A stretch of 38,657 nt of DNA from an uncultured Pelagibacteraceae bacterium (GTDB lineage: Bacteria; Pseudomonadota; Alphaproteobacteria; Pelagibacterales; Pelagibacteraceae): contig CACDTB010000008.1 in the NCBI GenBank assembly GCA_902555535.1, forward strand, positions 1-38,657, written 5' to 3'. Positions 29,501 to 38,657 of the stretch are shown here, piece after piece; position 1 is the first letter of the stretch, and every line of letters begins with the position of its first letter. The position numbers and the translations under genes were made by a program. The notes beneath the pieces were generated by a model. That model was not told the origin of the DNA. It ran no database searches and saw nothing but the letters and a program-made list of their open reading frames with translations.

Positions 29501-30319
29501 ATGACTAAAAAATTAGATTTATTAGGACTGAACTCAATAGCCGACAATTACGATCTTTTCTATATAGACTTATGGGGGGTAATTCATAATGGGATTAAAT
29601 TACATGAAAAAGCAATAATTGTTCTTAATGAACTTTTAAAAAAAAACAAAAATTTTGTACTTTTAACAAATGCACCAAGACCAAATGAAACTGTTAAAAA
29701 TTTCTTAGAAAAAATGGGTATGGATAAAAATTTAAGAGATCATGTATTTACTTCAGGTGAAGCAGCACTAAGTTATTTAAAAAAAAATTTTTTATTCAAA
29801 AAATTTTACCACATAGGTCCACCTAAAGATTTTGATTTATTTAATTTATTCAAAAACAATAAAAGTGAAGATATTAAAGACAGTGAGTATTTGTTGTGTA
29901 CTGGTTTATTTGAGAAGTTTGATAAAGACTTAACTTATTACAAAGATTTATTTGCCAAACATTTAAATAAAAAAATGATTTGTACAAATCCAGACTTAAT
30001 CGTCGATCGTGGAAATATAAGAGAGTTGTGTGCAGGCTCAGTTGCTATGGTTTTTGAAAACATGGGAGGGCAAGTAATTTATTTTGGAAAACCTCATCCA
30101 GAAGTTTATAATCAATCAATTGATAATAATAATAAAAAAGTATTAGCAATTGGTGATAATTTAAATACAGATATAAGAGGTGCAAATTTATTAAATTATG
30201 ACTGCTTATTGATCTCTAATGGAATACATAAAGATGAAATCAATACCAAAGGTATTGAAAAAGTTTCAAAAGAATATGAGGCGATAGTAAATTTTATTCA
30301 GTCGGATTTAAAATGGTAA
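29501..30319 (+). CDS. HAD-superfamily IIA hydrolase
   Basis: 272 aa; FYIDLWGVIHNGIKLHEKA, VLLTNAPRP, GKPHPEVYNQSI, AIGDNLNTDIRGANLLNYD. Confidence 0.85.
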   Translation: MTKKLDLLGLNSIADNYDLFYIDLWGVIHNGIKLHEKAIIVLNELLKKNKNFVLLTNAPRPNETVKNFLEKMGMDKNLRDHVFTSGEAALSYLKKNFLFKKFYHIGPPKDFDLFNLFKNNKSEDIKDSEYLLCTGLFEKFDKDLTYYKDLFAKHLNKKMICTNPDLIVDRGNIRELCAGSVAMVFENMGGQVIYFGKPHPEVYNQSIDNNNKKVLAIGDNLNTDIRGANLLNYDCLLISNGIHKDEINTKGIEKVSKEYEAIVNFIQSDLKW

Positions 30320-31236
30320 AACATTACTCTAATTTTAATATTCAAAAAAAGCATAAAGGCTCGATTATCTTAATAGGTAATTTTGATGGTCTACATAAGG
30401 GTCATCAAAAGTTATTTAAGTTAGCGCAATCATATAAAAAAAAACATAATTTAAATATTGGTGTAATTAATTTTGATCCAATGCCCAAAATGTTTTTTAA
30501 TAAAAAAATAAAAAATTTTAGACTTTCAAATGTTGATCAAAAAATTAAATTACTTAGTAATTTAAAAGTTGATTTTGTGATAACAAAAAAATTTGATAAA
30601 AAATTTTCAAAAACTAAAGCCTTAAATTTTATAAAAGAAATTCTAAATAAAAAATTAAATTCTAAATTTATTTTTGTAAGCAATAACTTTAGATTTGGAA
30701 ATAAGAGAGAGGGAAATGTTAATTTGTTAATTGAAAATGAAAAAAGCTATGATTATAAAGTTGTTAAACCAAAACCATTAATAATAGATAAAAAAATTGT
30801 ATCATCTTCTTTAATAAGAAATCTTTTGGAAAATGGATTTTTAAAAAACGCAAATAAACTTCTTGAAAGAAACTGGACTATAGAAGGAATTGTCCGAAAA
30901 GGGAGACAAGTTGGGAAAAAAATAGGCTTCCCAACATGCAATATAGATATTCATGATTATGTTTTGGCTAAACCTGGTGTTTATGCTGTTAAAGTTCTAA
31001 GGAAAAATAATATTAAATATCTTAAAGGAATTGCTAATTTAGGATTTAGACCTACATTTAATCAAAAAAAAATCTTGTTAGAAGTTCATTTATTTAATTT
31101 TTCTGGAAATCTTTATAATAAACTTTTATCAGTAGAGTTTTTAAAGTTTATTAGAAAAGAAAAAAAATTTAAAAATGTTAATCAATTAAAAGCTCAAATA
31201 AAAACTGATTTAAAAATTGCAAAAAATATCAAATGA
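30313..31236 (+). CDS. ribF: Bifunctional riboflavin kinase/FAD synthetase
   Basis: 307 aa; ILIGNFDGLHKGHQKLF, RKGRQVGKKIGFPTCNI, PGVYAVKV, GIANLGFRPTF. Confidence 0.95.
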   Translation: MVKHYSNFNIQKKHKGSIILIGNFDGLHKGHQKLFKLAQSYKKKHNLNIGVINFDPMPKMFFNKKIKNFRLSNVDQKIKLLSNLKVDFVITKKFDKKFSKTKALNFIKEILNKKLNSKFIFVSNNFRFGNKREGNVNLLIENEKSYDYKVVKPKPLIIDKKIVSSSLIRNLLENGFLKNANKLLERNWTIEGIVRKGRQVGKKIGFPTCNIDIHDYVLAKPGVYAVKVLRKNNIKYLKGIANLGFRPTFNQKKILLEVHLFNFSGNLYNKLLSVEFLKFIRKEKKFKNVNQLKAQIKTDLKIAKNIK

Positions 31237-33950
31237 GTAAATCACAAATTAATCTGCCAAAAACAGCTTTTTCTATGAAGGCCAATTTACCAACAAGAGA
31301 ACCTGAGATTTTAGATTATTGGCAAAATATAAATCTTTATGAAGAAATAAGAAACTCAAGTAAAGGAAAAGAAAAGTTTGTTCTTCATGATGGCCCACCT
31401 TATGCGAATGGAAACATTCACATGGGTACAGCTCTTAATAAAATCTTAAAAGATATTATTGTAAAATTTCATCAAATGGATGGTAAAGACAGCATATATG
31501 TCCCAGGGTGGGACTGTCATGGTCTACCCATTGAATGGAAAATAGAGGAACAATATAAAAAAAGTAAAAAAAATAAAAATGAAGTTCCTGTAGTTGAGTT
31601 CAGAAAAGAATGTCGATCATTTGCAGAAAAATGGATTGAAGTTCATAAATCTCAATTTAAACGTTTAGGGGTCATAGGAGATTGGGAAAATTATTATTCC
31701 ACTATGAGTTTTGGAGCCGAAGCCCAAATTGTAAGAGAGCTAGGAAAGTTTTTAACAGAGGGAAGTTTATATAGAGGTTTCAAACCAGTTTTATGGTCAA
31801 CAGTTGAAAAAACAGCTCTTGCAGATGCAGAAGTAGAATATCAAGATCATAAATCTGATACTATTTATGCATCTTTTTCAGTTAAATCATCTAATCTAAA
31901 AGAATTAGTTGGAACCGATATTGTAATTTGGACAACAACACCATGGACAATTCCAGCCAATAAAGCTTTGGCATATAATGAATCTCTCAATTATGTCGTA
32001 TTACAATTGGAAGATAATGGTGATTTTAAAAACAGAAAAATAGTTGTTGCGGAAGCTCTATTAGAATCGGTTCTTAAAGATTGTGGTATAAAAGATTATA
32101 AAAAAATTCATACTTTAAAAGGAAAAGAATTTAAAAATACTATCTGTAACCATCCTTTTATTAAAATTGGATATGAATATGATATTCCAATGTTAGAAGC
32201 AAGATTTGTTACTACTGACCAAGGAACAGGAATTGTTCATTGTGCACCAAGTCATGGACCTGATGATTTTAATTTATGCTTAAAGAATGGAATTAAAGCA
32301 ATAGAGACTGTTGATGGAGATGGAAAATATACAAACAATGTTAAACTGTTTGAGGGTGTCCATATTTTTAAAGCAAACTCAATTGTAATTGAAAAACTTA
32401 AAGAGCAAAAAAATTTATTATCTAATGGTGAATTGGTTCATTCTTATCCACATTCATGGAGATCTAAAGCACCACTTGTTCATAGAGCAACACCTCAATG
32501 GTTCATTTCTATGGAAAGTCATAAATTAAGATCCAAAGCTTTAAAGGCAATAGATGAAACAGTTTTTTTTCCAAGCAAAGGTAAGGAGAGATTAAAATCA
32601 ATGATCGAAACTAGGCCTGATTGGTGTGTATCAAGACAAAGGGTTTGGGGTGTACCTCTTCCTATTTTTGTAAATAAAAAAAATAAAGAAATTTTAGTAG
32701 ATGATGATGTTATTGAAAATATTGCTTCAATCTATGAGAAAGAGGGTTCAGATTGCTGGTTTTCAGATGATCCTCAGAGATTTTTAGGTAATAAATATAA
32801 AGCTGAAGAGTTTGATAAATTAAGCGATATCGTTGAGGTTTGGTTTGATAGTGGATCAACTCATTCATTTGTATTAGAAAAAAGAGAAGATTTAAAATGG
32901 CCAGCATCAATGTATTTAGAGGGATCGGATCAACACAGGGGATGGTTTCATTCATCACTTTTAGAGTCATGTGGGACTAGAGGTAGAGCACCATTTGAAT
33001 CCATTTTATCCCACGGTTTTGTTGTGGATGGCAAAGGATTAAAAATGTCAAAATCGCTAGGAAATGTAATTGCACCTGATGATATATTAAAAAAGTATGG
33101 CGCTGACATATTAAGAATTTGGGTAGCATCATCAAATTATGCAGAGGATTTAAGAATTGATTATTCAATTCTAGATCAGCATGCTGAATCTTACAGAAAA
33201 ATTAGAAATACTTTTAGATATTTACTTGGAAATATAAACGATAAATTTGAAAAAATAAATTTTGATGCACTAAATGTAAAAGATTTACCTGAGTTAGAAC
33301 AACTAATGTTACATAAAATTTACGTTTTAAATAATAATTTTAAAAGATATTTTAGCAATTATGATTTTCACAATTTGTATAAAGAATTATTAAATTTTTG
33401 TACCGTTGATTTATCATCTTTCTATTTTGATATTAGAAAAGACAATCTTTATTGTGATCCTATTGACTCAAATAAAAGAAAATCAACAATTTTAACTCTT
33501 AATATTATTTTAAATGCTCTTTTAAAATGGTTTGCTCCTATTTTGTCTTTTACTACTGAAGAAATTTTTAGATTATTATTTAAGGATCGAAAAAGTATTC
33601 ACCTTGAAACATTTGTAGAATTCCCTGATAAATTTAAAAATGAAAAACTTAATCAAAAATGGTTAGAACTTATTAAGATAAGAAATGTATGTAATATTAG
33701 CATAGAAGAAAAACGAACAAGTAAAGAAATTGGGTCAAGCCTAGAAGCAAAATTAAAAATTAATTTAGACCAAAAATTATCTGAAATTACAAAAAACATT
33801 GATTTTTCAGAGCTATGTATTACTTCCAGTGCAGAAATAGCTTTCAATCAAAACTCAGATATAAGTGTTGAAACAATCAAAGCTGAAGGTTCAAAATGTC
33901 CAGTATGTTGGAAAATTACTGAAACGGCATGCCCAAGACATTCTGAATGA
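31233..33950 (+). CDS. ileS: Isoleucyl-tRNA synthetase
   Basis: 905 aa; DGPPYANGNIHMGTALNKILKD (HIGH), KMSKSLGNVIAP (KMSKS), C-terminal zinc motif CPVCWKITETACPRH. Confidence 0.98.
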   Translation: MSKSQINLPKTAFSMKANLPTREPEILDYWQNINLYEEIRNSSKGKEKFVLHDGPPYANGNIHMGTALNKILKDIIVKFHQMDGKDSIYVPGWDCHGLPIEWKIEEQYKKSKKNKNEVPVVEFRKECRSFAEKWIEVHKSQFKRLGVIGDWENYYSTMSFGAEAQIVRELGKFLTEGSLYRGFKPVLWSTVEKTALADAEVEYQDHKSDTIYASFSVKSSNLKELVGTDIVIWTTTPWTIPANKALAYNESLNYVVLQLEDNGDFKNRKIVVAEALLESVLKDCGIKDYKKIHTLKGKEFKNTICNHPFIKIGYEYDIPMLEARFVTTDQGTGIVHCAPSHGPDDFNLCLKNGIKAIETVDGDGKYTNNVKLFEGVHIFKANSIVIEKLKEQKNLLSNGELVHSYPHSWRSKAPLVHRATPQWFISMESHKLRSKALKAIDETVFFPSKGKERLKSMIETRPDWCVSRQRVWGVPLPIFVNKKNKEILVDDDVIENIASIYEKEGSDCWFSDDPQRFLGNKYKAEEFDKLSDIVEVWFDSGSTHSFVLEKREDLKWPASMYLEGSDQHRGWFHSSLLESCGTRGRAPFESILSHGFVVDGKGLKMSKSLGNVIAPDDILKKYGADILRIWVASSNYAEDLRIDYSILDQHAESYRKIRNTFRYLLGNINDKFEKINFDALNVKDLPELEQLMLHKIYVLNNNFKRYFSNYDFHNLYKELLNFCTVDLSSFYFDIRKDNLYCDPIDSNKRKSTILTLNIILNALLKWFAPILSFTTEEIFRLLFKDRKSIHLETFVEFPDKFKNEKLNQKWLELIKIRNVCNISIEEKRTSKEIGSSLEAKLKINLDQKLSEITKNIDFSELCITSSAEIAFNQNSDISVETIKAEGSKCPVCWKITETACPRHSE

Positions 33951-34450
33951 TTTCAAAAAACTTAACTAAAAATTTTTTAAATTTTTTAATTGTAGCTTTA
34001 GTCTATGGTTTAGACAGAATATCAAAATTATATATAATTTATCTTGATAAAAATAATTTTGATTCCGAAATTTTTACTTCCGCGTACCTTAATATTACTC
34101 TAATTTGGAATAGAGGTATAGCTTTTGGACTTTTTTCTTTTGATAGAGATACCTTTTATAATGTATTAAGCGCAGTTATAACATTTGTAGTTTTTATACT
34201 TATAATAATGGCAATTAAAAACTCAGGTTTAAAAAGATACTCTTTGTTAATTATCATTGGAGGAGCCCTTGGTAATTTACATGATCGTTTATTTTTTTCT
34301 GCTGTCCCAGATTTTATCGATTTTCACGTAGGTGATTTTCATTGGTTTATTTTTAATGTATCAGATATATTTATTACTGTTGGCGTAATTGGTATGATTT
34401 TGTTAGAAATATTGGGTAACAATAAAAATGATGTTAATAAAAAAATATAA
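33947..34450 (+). CDS. lspA: Lipoprotein signal peptidase
   Basis: 167 aa; LTLIWNRGIAFGLFS, GGALGNLHDRLFFSAVPDFIDFH, FNVSDIFITVGV. Confidence 0.95.
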   Translation: MISKNLTKNFLNFLIVALVYGLDRISKLYIIYLDKNNFDSEIFTSAYLNITLIWNRGIAFGLFSFDRDTFYNVLSAVITFVVFILIIMAIKNSGLKRYSLLIIIGGALGNLHDRLFFSAVPDFIDFHVGDFHWFIFNVSDIFITVGVIGMILLEILGNNKNDVNKKI

Positions 34451-34760
34451 ACTTTTAATTTTAGTAGGCATGACAAGTTTGTTTCTTTATGGTTGTAATA
34501 CAGTTAAAGAAGCTTTTGATCCACAAAGAAAAAATAGTTCAGAAGAGTTTTTAGTCGAAAAAAAATCTCCACTTTCTATGCCGCCAGATTTTGAAAAATT
34601 ACCAGTTCCTCAAACTGACAAGCAAATTACTCAAGATGAAGGTAAAAATATTGAATTTCTCATTTTAGATAATGATCAAAATGGAGACCAATCAAACGAA
34701 ACAGAGAGTTCTGATGAAGATTTCGAAAAATCTATATTGGATAAAATCAAAAGTAATTGA
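34428..34760 (+). CDS. Small lipoprotein (DUF3035-like)
   Basis: 110 aa; lipobox SLFLYGC; KKSPLSMPPDFEKLPVP motif; overlaps the lspA 3' end. Confidence 0.6.
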   Translation: MMLIKKYKLLILVGMTSLFLYGCNTVKEAFDPQRKNSSEEFLVEKKSPLSMPPDFEKLPVPQTDKQITQDEGKNIEFLILDNDQNGDQSNETESSDEDFEKSILDKIKSN

Positions 34761-35914
34761 TGTTAACAAACAATATAAATTTTATTAATTTTAAATTTAA
34801 TAAAAAAAAATCTAATGTTAAAAGAAATTTAAAATTAATTTTAAAAGAAAAAAATCAAGTAATCTTATCACTTAGCAAAGAATACAAAAACAATTTTAAT
34901 AAAAAATTGGCTAAATTTTTTAAAAAAAATTTAGATTATCGAATTATAGGTATGGGAGGCTCTTCTCTTGGTGCACAAGCAATTTATGATTTTTTAAAAA
35001 ATAAAATTAAAAAAAAATTTATTTTTGTAGATAATCTTCAAGGTACAAAAAAAAAGAATATAAAAAAAATATTTAATAATCTCGTAATTTCAAAATCAGG
35101 AAATACTATTGAAACAATTGTAAATTCAAAAGTTTTAATAAATAAAGGTGATAAAAATTTATTTATAACAGAAAATAAAAAAAGTTACCTTCGCCATTTT
35201 GCAAATCAGTTGAAAGCTGAAGTAATAGACCACAACAATTTTATTGGAGGAAGATATTCTGTATTATCAGAAGTTGGAATGTTGCCAGCAGAATTAATGG
35301 GTTTAAATTCTAAAACTTTTAGACAATTAAATAATATAATAAAAAATAAATCTTTTATGAATGCATTAGTTTCTAATGTTGAAGCAACAATTTCTTTAAT
35401 CAAAAATAAAAAATTTAATTCTGTTATAATTAACTACGATCAACAATCAGTTAGTTTGTTTAATTGGTATCAACAATTATTGGCTGAAAGTTTAGGTAAA
35501 AATAAAATTGGTTTGTTACCAATTAACTCTCTTATGCCTAAAGACAATCATAGTGTTATGCAGTTATATTTAGATGGTTTTAAGAATAACTTCTTTACTT
35601 TTTTTTATGTTCAAGAAAATAATTCATCTAAGTTACTTAATAGTGAAATTTTAGAAGAATATAAATTTTTAAAAAATAAAAATGTTAGTGAAATTATTTA
35701 TGCTCAAAAAAAAGCTACAGAAAATGTTTTTACAAGAAAAAAGATTCCTTTTAGGAGTTTCGAAGTTAAAAAAAGAAACGAAAAAACTTTAGGCGAGCTT
35801 TTCTGTTTTTTTATTCTAGAAACAATATTACTTGGAAAAGCATTAAAGATTAACCCTTTTGATCAGCCGGCTGTTGAACTAATTAAAAAAGAAACAAAGA
35901 AAATTTTAATTTAA
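34760..35914 (+). CDS. pgi: Glucose-6-phosphate isomerase, short form
   Basis: 384 aa; RIIGMGGSSLGAQAIYDF, VISKSGNTIETI, GGRYSVLSEVGMLPAELMGL, KDNHSVMQLYLDG. ATG at 34760 overlaps the upstream stop. Confidence 0.85.
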   Translation: MLTNNINFINFKFNKKKSNVKRNLKLILKEKNQVILSLSKEYKNNFNKKLAKFFKKNLDYRIIGMGGSSLGAQAIYDFLKNKIKKKFIFVDNLQGTKKKNIKKIFNNLVISKSGNTIETIVNSKVLINKGDKNLFITENKKSYLRHFANQLKAEVIDHNNFIGGRYSVLSEVGMLPAELMGLNSKTFRQLNNIIKNKSFMNALVSNVEATISLIKNKKFNSVIINYDQQSVSLFNWYQQLLAESLGKNKIGLLPINSLMPKDNHSVMQLYLDGFKNNFFTFFYVQENNSSKLLNSEILEEYKFLKNKNVSEIIYAQKKATENVFTRKKIPFRSFEVKKRNEKTLGELFCFFILETILLGKALKINPFDQPAVELIKKETKKILI

Positions 35915-36474
35915 ATATAAGATCCAAAAATTATCTTTGAAATTCCATATTTTTTTTCATCAATTAAATGAAAATTCTCTGGAAAAGTATCAACCTCTTT
36001 TTTATGTCTATGAATAATAATTATACCGTTTTCTTTAAGTATTTTATCCTTAATTATTGTGTTTAGAATATTTTTTAAATTTTTTTCCTTGTAGGGTGGA
36101 TCTAAAAAAATAATATCATATCTTAATTTTAAACTTTTAAATTCAAACTTGTTTAAAATATCTGATACAATAATTTCATAATTAATTTCTGATTTTAAAT
36201 TATTTAGATTTTTTTGTAGAATAGGTAAAACTCCTTTATATTTTTCTATAAAAGTAACATGATTAGCGCCTTGAGAAAGACATTCTATACCAAAAGAACC
36301 TACTCCAGAAAATAGATCCAAAACGTATGATTTTTTTATATCAATTGAAAAATTATTTGAATGGTTGATTATATTGAACACAGATTCTTTTGTAAGATCT
36401 TTTAAAGGCCTAGTTGTTTTATCTTGTGGTTCGAGCAGTTTTTTTCCCTTAAATTTGCCACTTATAATTCTCAT
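35911..36474 (-). CDS. rsmD: 16S rRNA (guanine966-N2)-methyltransferase RsmD
   Basis: 187 aa; MRIISGKFKGKKLLEP, TRPLKDLTKESVFNI, VLDLFSGVGSFGIECLSQGA, IIFLDPPY. Confidence 0.93.
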   Translation of the reverse strand: MRIISGKFKGKKLLEPQDKTTRPLKDLTKESVFNIINHSNNFSIDIKKSYVLDLFSGVGSFGIECLSQGANHVTFIEKYKGVLPILQKNLNNLKSEINYEIIVSDILNKFEFKSLKLRYDIIFLDPPYKEKNLKNILNTIIKDKILKENGIIIIHRHKKEVDTFPENFHLIDEKKYGISKIIFGSYI

Positions 36475-37736
36475 TAATCAATAACTTTAAAGCCAATATC
36501 CCTTCTGTGAAATCCACCATTCCAGTCTAATCTTTTTATACAGTGATGTACTTCATTTCTAGCTTTTAAAAAATTATCAGAGAGTGAAATAAAGTTTAGC
36601 ACACGTCCACCAGTAGCATATATTTTATTATTTTCTTTTTTAGTTCCAGCATGAAATATAAAACTATTTTTGTTTACAGTAAAATTTTCAAGATTATTTA
36701 TTAAAACATTTTTTTTATATGTATCTGGATATCCTTTTGAACACAAAACAACACACAAACTTTTTTTACTATTCCACTCAATATTTACCTCTGCAAGTTT
36801 TTTGTTGCAACAAGCCTCAAATATTTCTACTAAATCAGTCTTTAGTTTAGGAAGAATGGTTTGACACTCAGGATCGCCCATACGGACATTGTATTCGATT
36901 AGATAAGGTTCATTTTCAACAATCATCAAACCAGCATATAAAAAGCCTTTATACTCAGTACCAAGATTTGAGAGCCCTTTAAGAGTTGGTTTAATGATTT
37001 TACTTAAAATTTTATTTTCTAAATCAGAATTTATTAGTCGAGAAGGCGAGTAGGCTCCCATGCCACCAGTATTTTTGCCATTATCTCCTTCAAGAACTCT
37101 TTTATGATCTTGTGCAGTTTCAAAGCTTTTAATACTAGTCCCATCACTAATTATAAAATAGCTCATCTCTTCACCTTTAAGAAATTCCTCTATAAGGACA
37201 TTTTTAGCTTCTCCAAATTTTCCATCAAATATTTCTTCGACTGCCATGAAACTTTCTTGTTCATTATTGCAAATATAAACTCCCTTGCCTGCAGCCAAGT
37301 TGTCAGCTTTGATTACATTTGGGTATTTTGTATTTTCTAAAAATTTTTTTGCATCAATTCTATTTTCAAATATACCAAATTTAGCAGTAGGAATTCCGCA
37401 ATCTTGACAGAGTTTTTTAGTAAATATTTTAGAACCCTCTAATTGAGAAGCAATTTTGTTAGGTCCAAATACTTTTATGTTAAACTTTTCTAAATAATCT
37501 ACTATTCCATTCACCAGTGGTTGTTCAGGACCTATAACAATTAAATCTATCGAATTGTCATTAATGAATTTATACACTTTATTGAATTCATTTATATCTA
37601 TCTCAACATTAGTTGCAATTTTTGAAGTTCCTGCATTTCCAGGGATACAAAAAATTTCATTTACTCTAGAAGATTTGGATATTGTTGCTACTAATGCGTG
37701 TTCTCTACCGCCGCTGCCTATAATTGCAATTTTCAT
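36474..37736 (-). CDS. purD: Phosphoribosylamine-glycine ligase
   Basis: 420 aa; MKIAIIGSGGREHAL, IVIGPEQPLVNGIVDYL, GGMGAYSPSRLI, YNVRMGDPECQTILPKL. Confidence 0.97.
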   Translation of the reverse strand: MKIAIIGSGGREHALVATISKSSRVNEIFCIPGNAGTSKIATNVEIDINEFNKVYKFINDNSIDLIVIGPEQPLVNGIVDYLEKFNIKVFGPNKIASQLEGSKIFTKKLCQDCGIPTAKFGIFENRIDAKKFLENTKYPNVIKADNLAAGKGVYICNNEQESFMAVEEIFDGKFGEAKNVLIEEFLKGEEMSYFIISDGTSIKSFETAQDHKRVLEGDNGKNTGGMGAYSPSRLINSDLENKILSKIIKPTLKGLSNLGTEYKGFLYAGLMIVENEPYLIEYNVRMGDPECQTILPKLKTDLVEIFEACCNKKLAEVNIEWNSKKSLCVVLCSKGYPDTYKKNVLINNLENFTVNKNSFIFHAGTKKENNKIYATGGRVLNFISLSDNFLKARNEVHHCIKRLDWNGGFHRRDIGFKVID

Positions 37737-37759
37737 ATTAATATTTATATATCTTATAA

Positions 37760-37954
37760 ATGAAAAATAAATTAGCTAAATTAAAATATATGCCAAATAA
37801 TTTTAAAATTATTGAAGAAGGTGACCATGTAATCTGTGCTATTTCAAAAAAAAAAATACCTTTAGAAAATTTAAATTATTGGAATGTTGAAAAACAAGAG
37901 GCTTATTTTTCTTATATTGAGTCTTCAATTAAAAGAGAAAAAGAAGAAAGTTAA
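37760..37954 (+). CDS. DUF2093-like small protein
   Basis: 64 aa; LKYMPNNFKIIEEGDHVICAISKKKIPLENLNYWNVEKQEAYFS. Confidence 0.7.
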   Translation: MKNKLAKLKYMPNNFKIIEEGDHVICAISKKKIPLENLNYWNVEKQEAYFSYIESSIKREKEES

Positions 37955-38657
37955 CTTTTCCATCGATCATGTGTCCAAATCCACTGATCAACATTTTTTA
38001 AAATCATCTTTTCAAGGACATCATTAAGAAACTCAGTAATTTCTGAAATCGACTTTGTTTTACTTACTTTGATTGGTTTTGAGATGTAAATTTTAAAATA
38101 ATTTGATTTTTTTCTTTCAATATAAATAGGTATTAATTCACAATTGTATTTCTTTACTAGTTGAGCAGGTATAGTAGTTGTTGTTGCTAAATCGTTAAAA
38201 AATTTTACTTTTTCTCCTTCTCTAACTCGCTGATCTATCATCAAGGCTATAGATTTACCTTCAATCAAATTTTTTATTATTTCACGACTACCAGCTCTAC
38301 CTTTTTTAATCTGATTTTTACAAATGTATTCTCTTCTAATTCTCTCCATCGTTTTATTTAAATAAATATTATTTAAAGGCCTATAGATAGCTGCAAGATC
38401 AATCCCAGCTTTTTCTATTTCCATTGCCATAAGTTCAAAATTATTAAAATGACCTGAAATAAATACCGCTTTTTTATTATGTTTTTTTAAATTTTCTAAA
38501 TTCTCCAAACCATCTATCGATAAATATTTTTTTAGCTCATTATTTCTAAATTTTTTTAGATACACATATTCGGCAAAAATTCTTCCATAATTACCAAGCA
38601 CATTCGAAGCTATTTTTGATGGATTATTAGGAAGTTTAATATTTGCTTTCTTTAAAT
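37951..38657 (-). CDS. Lipid A biosynthesis lauroyl acyltransferase-like protein, 5' end beyond the window
   Basis: Frame stays open to the window edge (LKKANIKLPNNPSKIASNVLGNYGRIFAEY...); AVFISGHFNNFELMAMEIEKAG and LAAIYRPLNN motifs; C-term QWIWTHDRWK. Confidence 0.88.
   Translation of the reverse strand, partial: LKKANIKLPNNPSKIASNVLGNYGRIFAEYVYLKKFRNNELKKYLSIDGLENLENLKKHNKKAVFISGHFNNFELMAMEIEKAGIDLAAIYRPLNNIYLNKTMERIRREYICKNQIKKGRAGSREIIKNLIEGKSIALMIDQRVREGEKVKFFNDLATTTTIPAQLVKKYNCELIPIYIERKKSNYFKIYISKPIKVSKTKSISEITEFLNDVLEKMILKNVDQWIWTHDRWKS

Noticed and set aside
29481-29504. Seven-codon ORF MVYTLKI whose TGA overlaps the HAD hydrolase ATG
   Set aside because: Possible leader peptide, but no SD was seen and such short ORFs are expected by chance in AT-rich DNA.

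Overview
This AT-rich, very compact window looks like an alphaproteobacterial genome of the SAR11/Pelagibacterales type. That placement is an inference from composition, gene content and near-zero intergenic spacing. Three parts stand out. (1) Positions 1-12 kb hold a purine uptake, salvage and oxidation locus: xanthine dehydrogenase subunits, a guanine-deaminase-like protein, a PuuD-like membrane urate oxidase, a purine phosphoribosyltransferase, a BMP-type nucleoside ABC importer, a second deaminase and an NCS2 xanthine/uracil permease. (2) 12-35.9 kb is mostly housekeeping: hsp20, an S9 peptidase, a DnaJ-domain protein, a glycosyltransferase, a DapA-family protein, cfa, an extremely Lys-rich protein, tldD/pmbA, typA, groESL, ribF-ileS-lspA and pgi. 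(3) 35.9-38.7 kb carries rsmD, purD, a DUF2093 protein and a truncated lpxL-like acyltransferase. I saw no tRNA, rRNA, CRISPR, prophage or IS element. The best non-coding signals are: a 7-bp helix in the NCS2 permease leader that fully sequesters the Shine-Dalgarno (candidate purine-sensing riboswitch); an hsp20 leader combining a near-consensus sigma32 promoter with a ROSE-like UUGCU/AGGA thermometer; a matching sigma32-like promoter at groES; a missed 38-aa highly basic ORF downstream of groEL; and a repeated 4-nt overlap of convergent stop codons.
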